Assembly: GCA_043730365.1 (NCBI GenBank)
Contig: JAYTKJ010000215.1
Location: 1 to 5,534 of the forward strand
Reading direction: 5' to 3'
DNA: 5,534 nucleotides
DNA from: VFZP01 sp043730365
Lineage (GTDB): Bacteria; Acidobacteriota; Terriglobia; Bryobacterales; Bryobacteraceae
Shown here: in pieces, positions 5,103 to 5,534 of the stretch
Numbering within the stretch: position 1 is the first letter of the stretch
Layout of the letters: the number at the start of each line of letters is the position of its first letter
Notes under the pieces: model-generated
Seen by the model: only the letters and a program-made list of their open reading frames with translations
What the model was told of the DNA's origin: nothing
Databases searched by the model: none
Made by a program: the position numbers and the translations under genes

Positions 5103-5534
5103 CTATTGCAAGACCCTCCACGGTGAGAACTCCTTCCACGTCTTCAGCGTGTCTTTGGTCCATTGGACCGTCTTATCGGTATGACATGAATTGCACGAGT
5201 TCGGAACCTTCAGGGTGTCCGTCGCTGATGGCGGAATAAACTTGAACGTGTGGCTACGGACATTGACGTCGGCAATTGTCTGCGCGATTTTGGGCATATG
5301 GCAGCCGACACACTCATTGCCGGTTGAACCCGTTTTGTGACGTGAATGCTGCTCGATGGATGGCGCGTGAGGACCGTTCGGCGAACTCGGGCCGTGACAA
5401 TCCAGGCACAGATCGTTGCCTGGCTTGCGCAATAGGGCGTTGTTCTCCGTGCCGTGCGCGTCATGGCAACTGAAGCAGGTAACGCCACGCGCGTACATAA
5501 GACTGCCGACAAAGTCGTTCCCTTGCATGCGATT
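5103..5534 (-). CDS. Multihaem c-type cytochrome, C-terminal part
   Basis: The frame is open at the right edge (codons for Asn-Arg precede the internal Met at 5528), so the 5' end lies outside the window. About 143 C-terminal residues are visible. They contain four haem c attachment sites: CFSCH (5477-5463), CLDCH (5408-5394), CVGCH followed by MPK (5312-5298) and CNSCH followed by TDK (5195-5181). Extra His residues suited to bis-His ligation occur in HDAHGT, GPHAPS, QHSRHK and RSHTFKF. The pattern of GNDFVGSLMY, CHDAHGT, CHMPK, SHTF and SCNSCHTDK matches the doubled-CXXCH periplasmic cytochromes common in acidobacteria and planctomycetes, several of which carry TPR repeats. This one ends shortly after the last haem (WKEFSPWRVLQ) with no TPR region. 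A signal peptide and further haems are expected upstream. The role is presumably periplasmic electron transfer; the substrate is unknown. It is separated from the four-gene operon by the pseudogene stretch. Confidence 0.88.
   Translation of the reverse strand, partial: NRMQGNDFVGSLMYARGVTCFSCHDAHGTENNALLRKPGNDLCLDCHGPSSPNGPHAPSIEQHSRHKTGSTGNECVGCHMPKIAQTIADVNVRSHTFKFIPPSATDTLKVPNSCNSCHTDKTVQWTKDTLKTWKEFSPWRVLQ

Noticed and set aside
4967..5239. Plus-strand ORF (90 codons) across the cytochrome end and the gap
   Set aside because: It has no domain, and half of it is antisense to haem-binding coding sequence.
1..5534. tRNA, rRNA, CRISPR array or insertion sequence
   Set aside because: No cloverleaf, rRNA-like stretch, regularly spaced repeats, or transposase with terminal repeats could be seen on either strand.

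Overview
The window is GC-rich DNA, probably from an Acidobacteriota genome of the Solibacter/Bryobacter type. That assignment is an inference from family knowledge. It rests on a secreted TonB-C-terminal protein carrying a short domain I associate with acidobacteria, a BlaI/MecI-like operator in front of it, a multihaem cytochrome of the CHMPK/SHTF type, and a PilJ-style chemoreceptor. No rRNA, tRNA, CRISPR array or complete insertion sequence is visible. Every gene I can support lies on the minus strand, so the biological order runs from high to low coordinates.

Right edge to about 4670: the window opens inside a multihaem c-type cytochrome gene (5103 to beyond 5534), of which the C-terminal four-haem part is visible. 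Between it and the next intact gene lies a degraded stretch. Here the first 15 codons of a response regulator (4974 to 4930) run directly into the C-terminal part of a type IV prepilin peptidase (4930 to 4719), which is itself interrupted by a one-base frameshift at a GGG run. A 17-codon ORF overlaps the peptidase stop.

4598 to 374: four closely spaced genes form a probable operon. They are a TonB-C-terminal periplasmic protein, a MauG/CcpA-type dihaem cytochrome c peroxidase, a small periplasmic cupredoxin, and a 736-residue PilJ-like methyl-accepting chemotaxis protein. The intergenic gaps, counted to the chosen starts, are 16 nt (4 nt to an alternative start), 18 nt and 21 nt. A TACA-N2-TGTA palindrome at 4633-4642 sits 34 nt before the first start codon and is the best candidate control site.

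Working model (inference): the secreted dihaem protein and the cupredoxin form a periplasmic peroxide/redox or copper-linked pair. The chemoreceptor, made from the same transcript, would couple periplasmic redox state to motility or surface behaviour. The link is genomic only; nothing in the sequence proves physical contact.

373 to 194 holds no gene but has inverted repeats (258-363) that may be a terminator or a dispersed repeat. 193 to 1 is the start of another minus-strand gene for an unrecognised single-span membrane protein that leaves the window.
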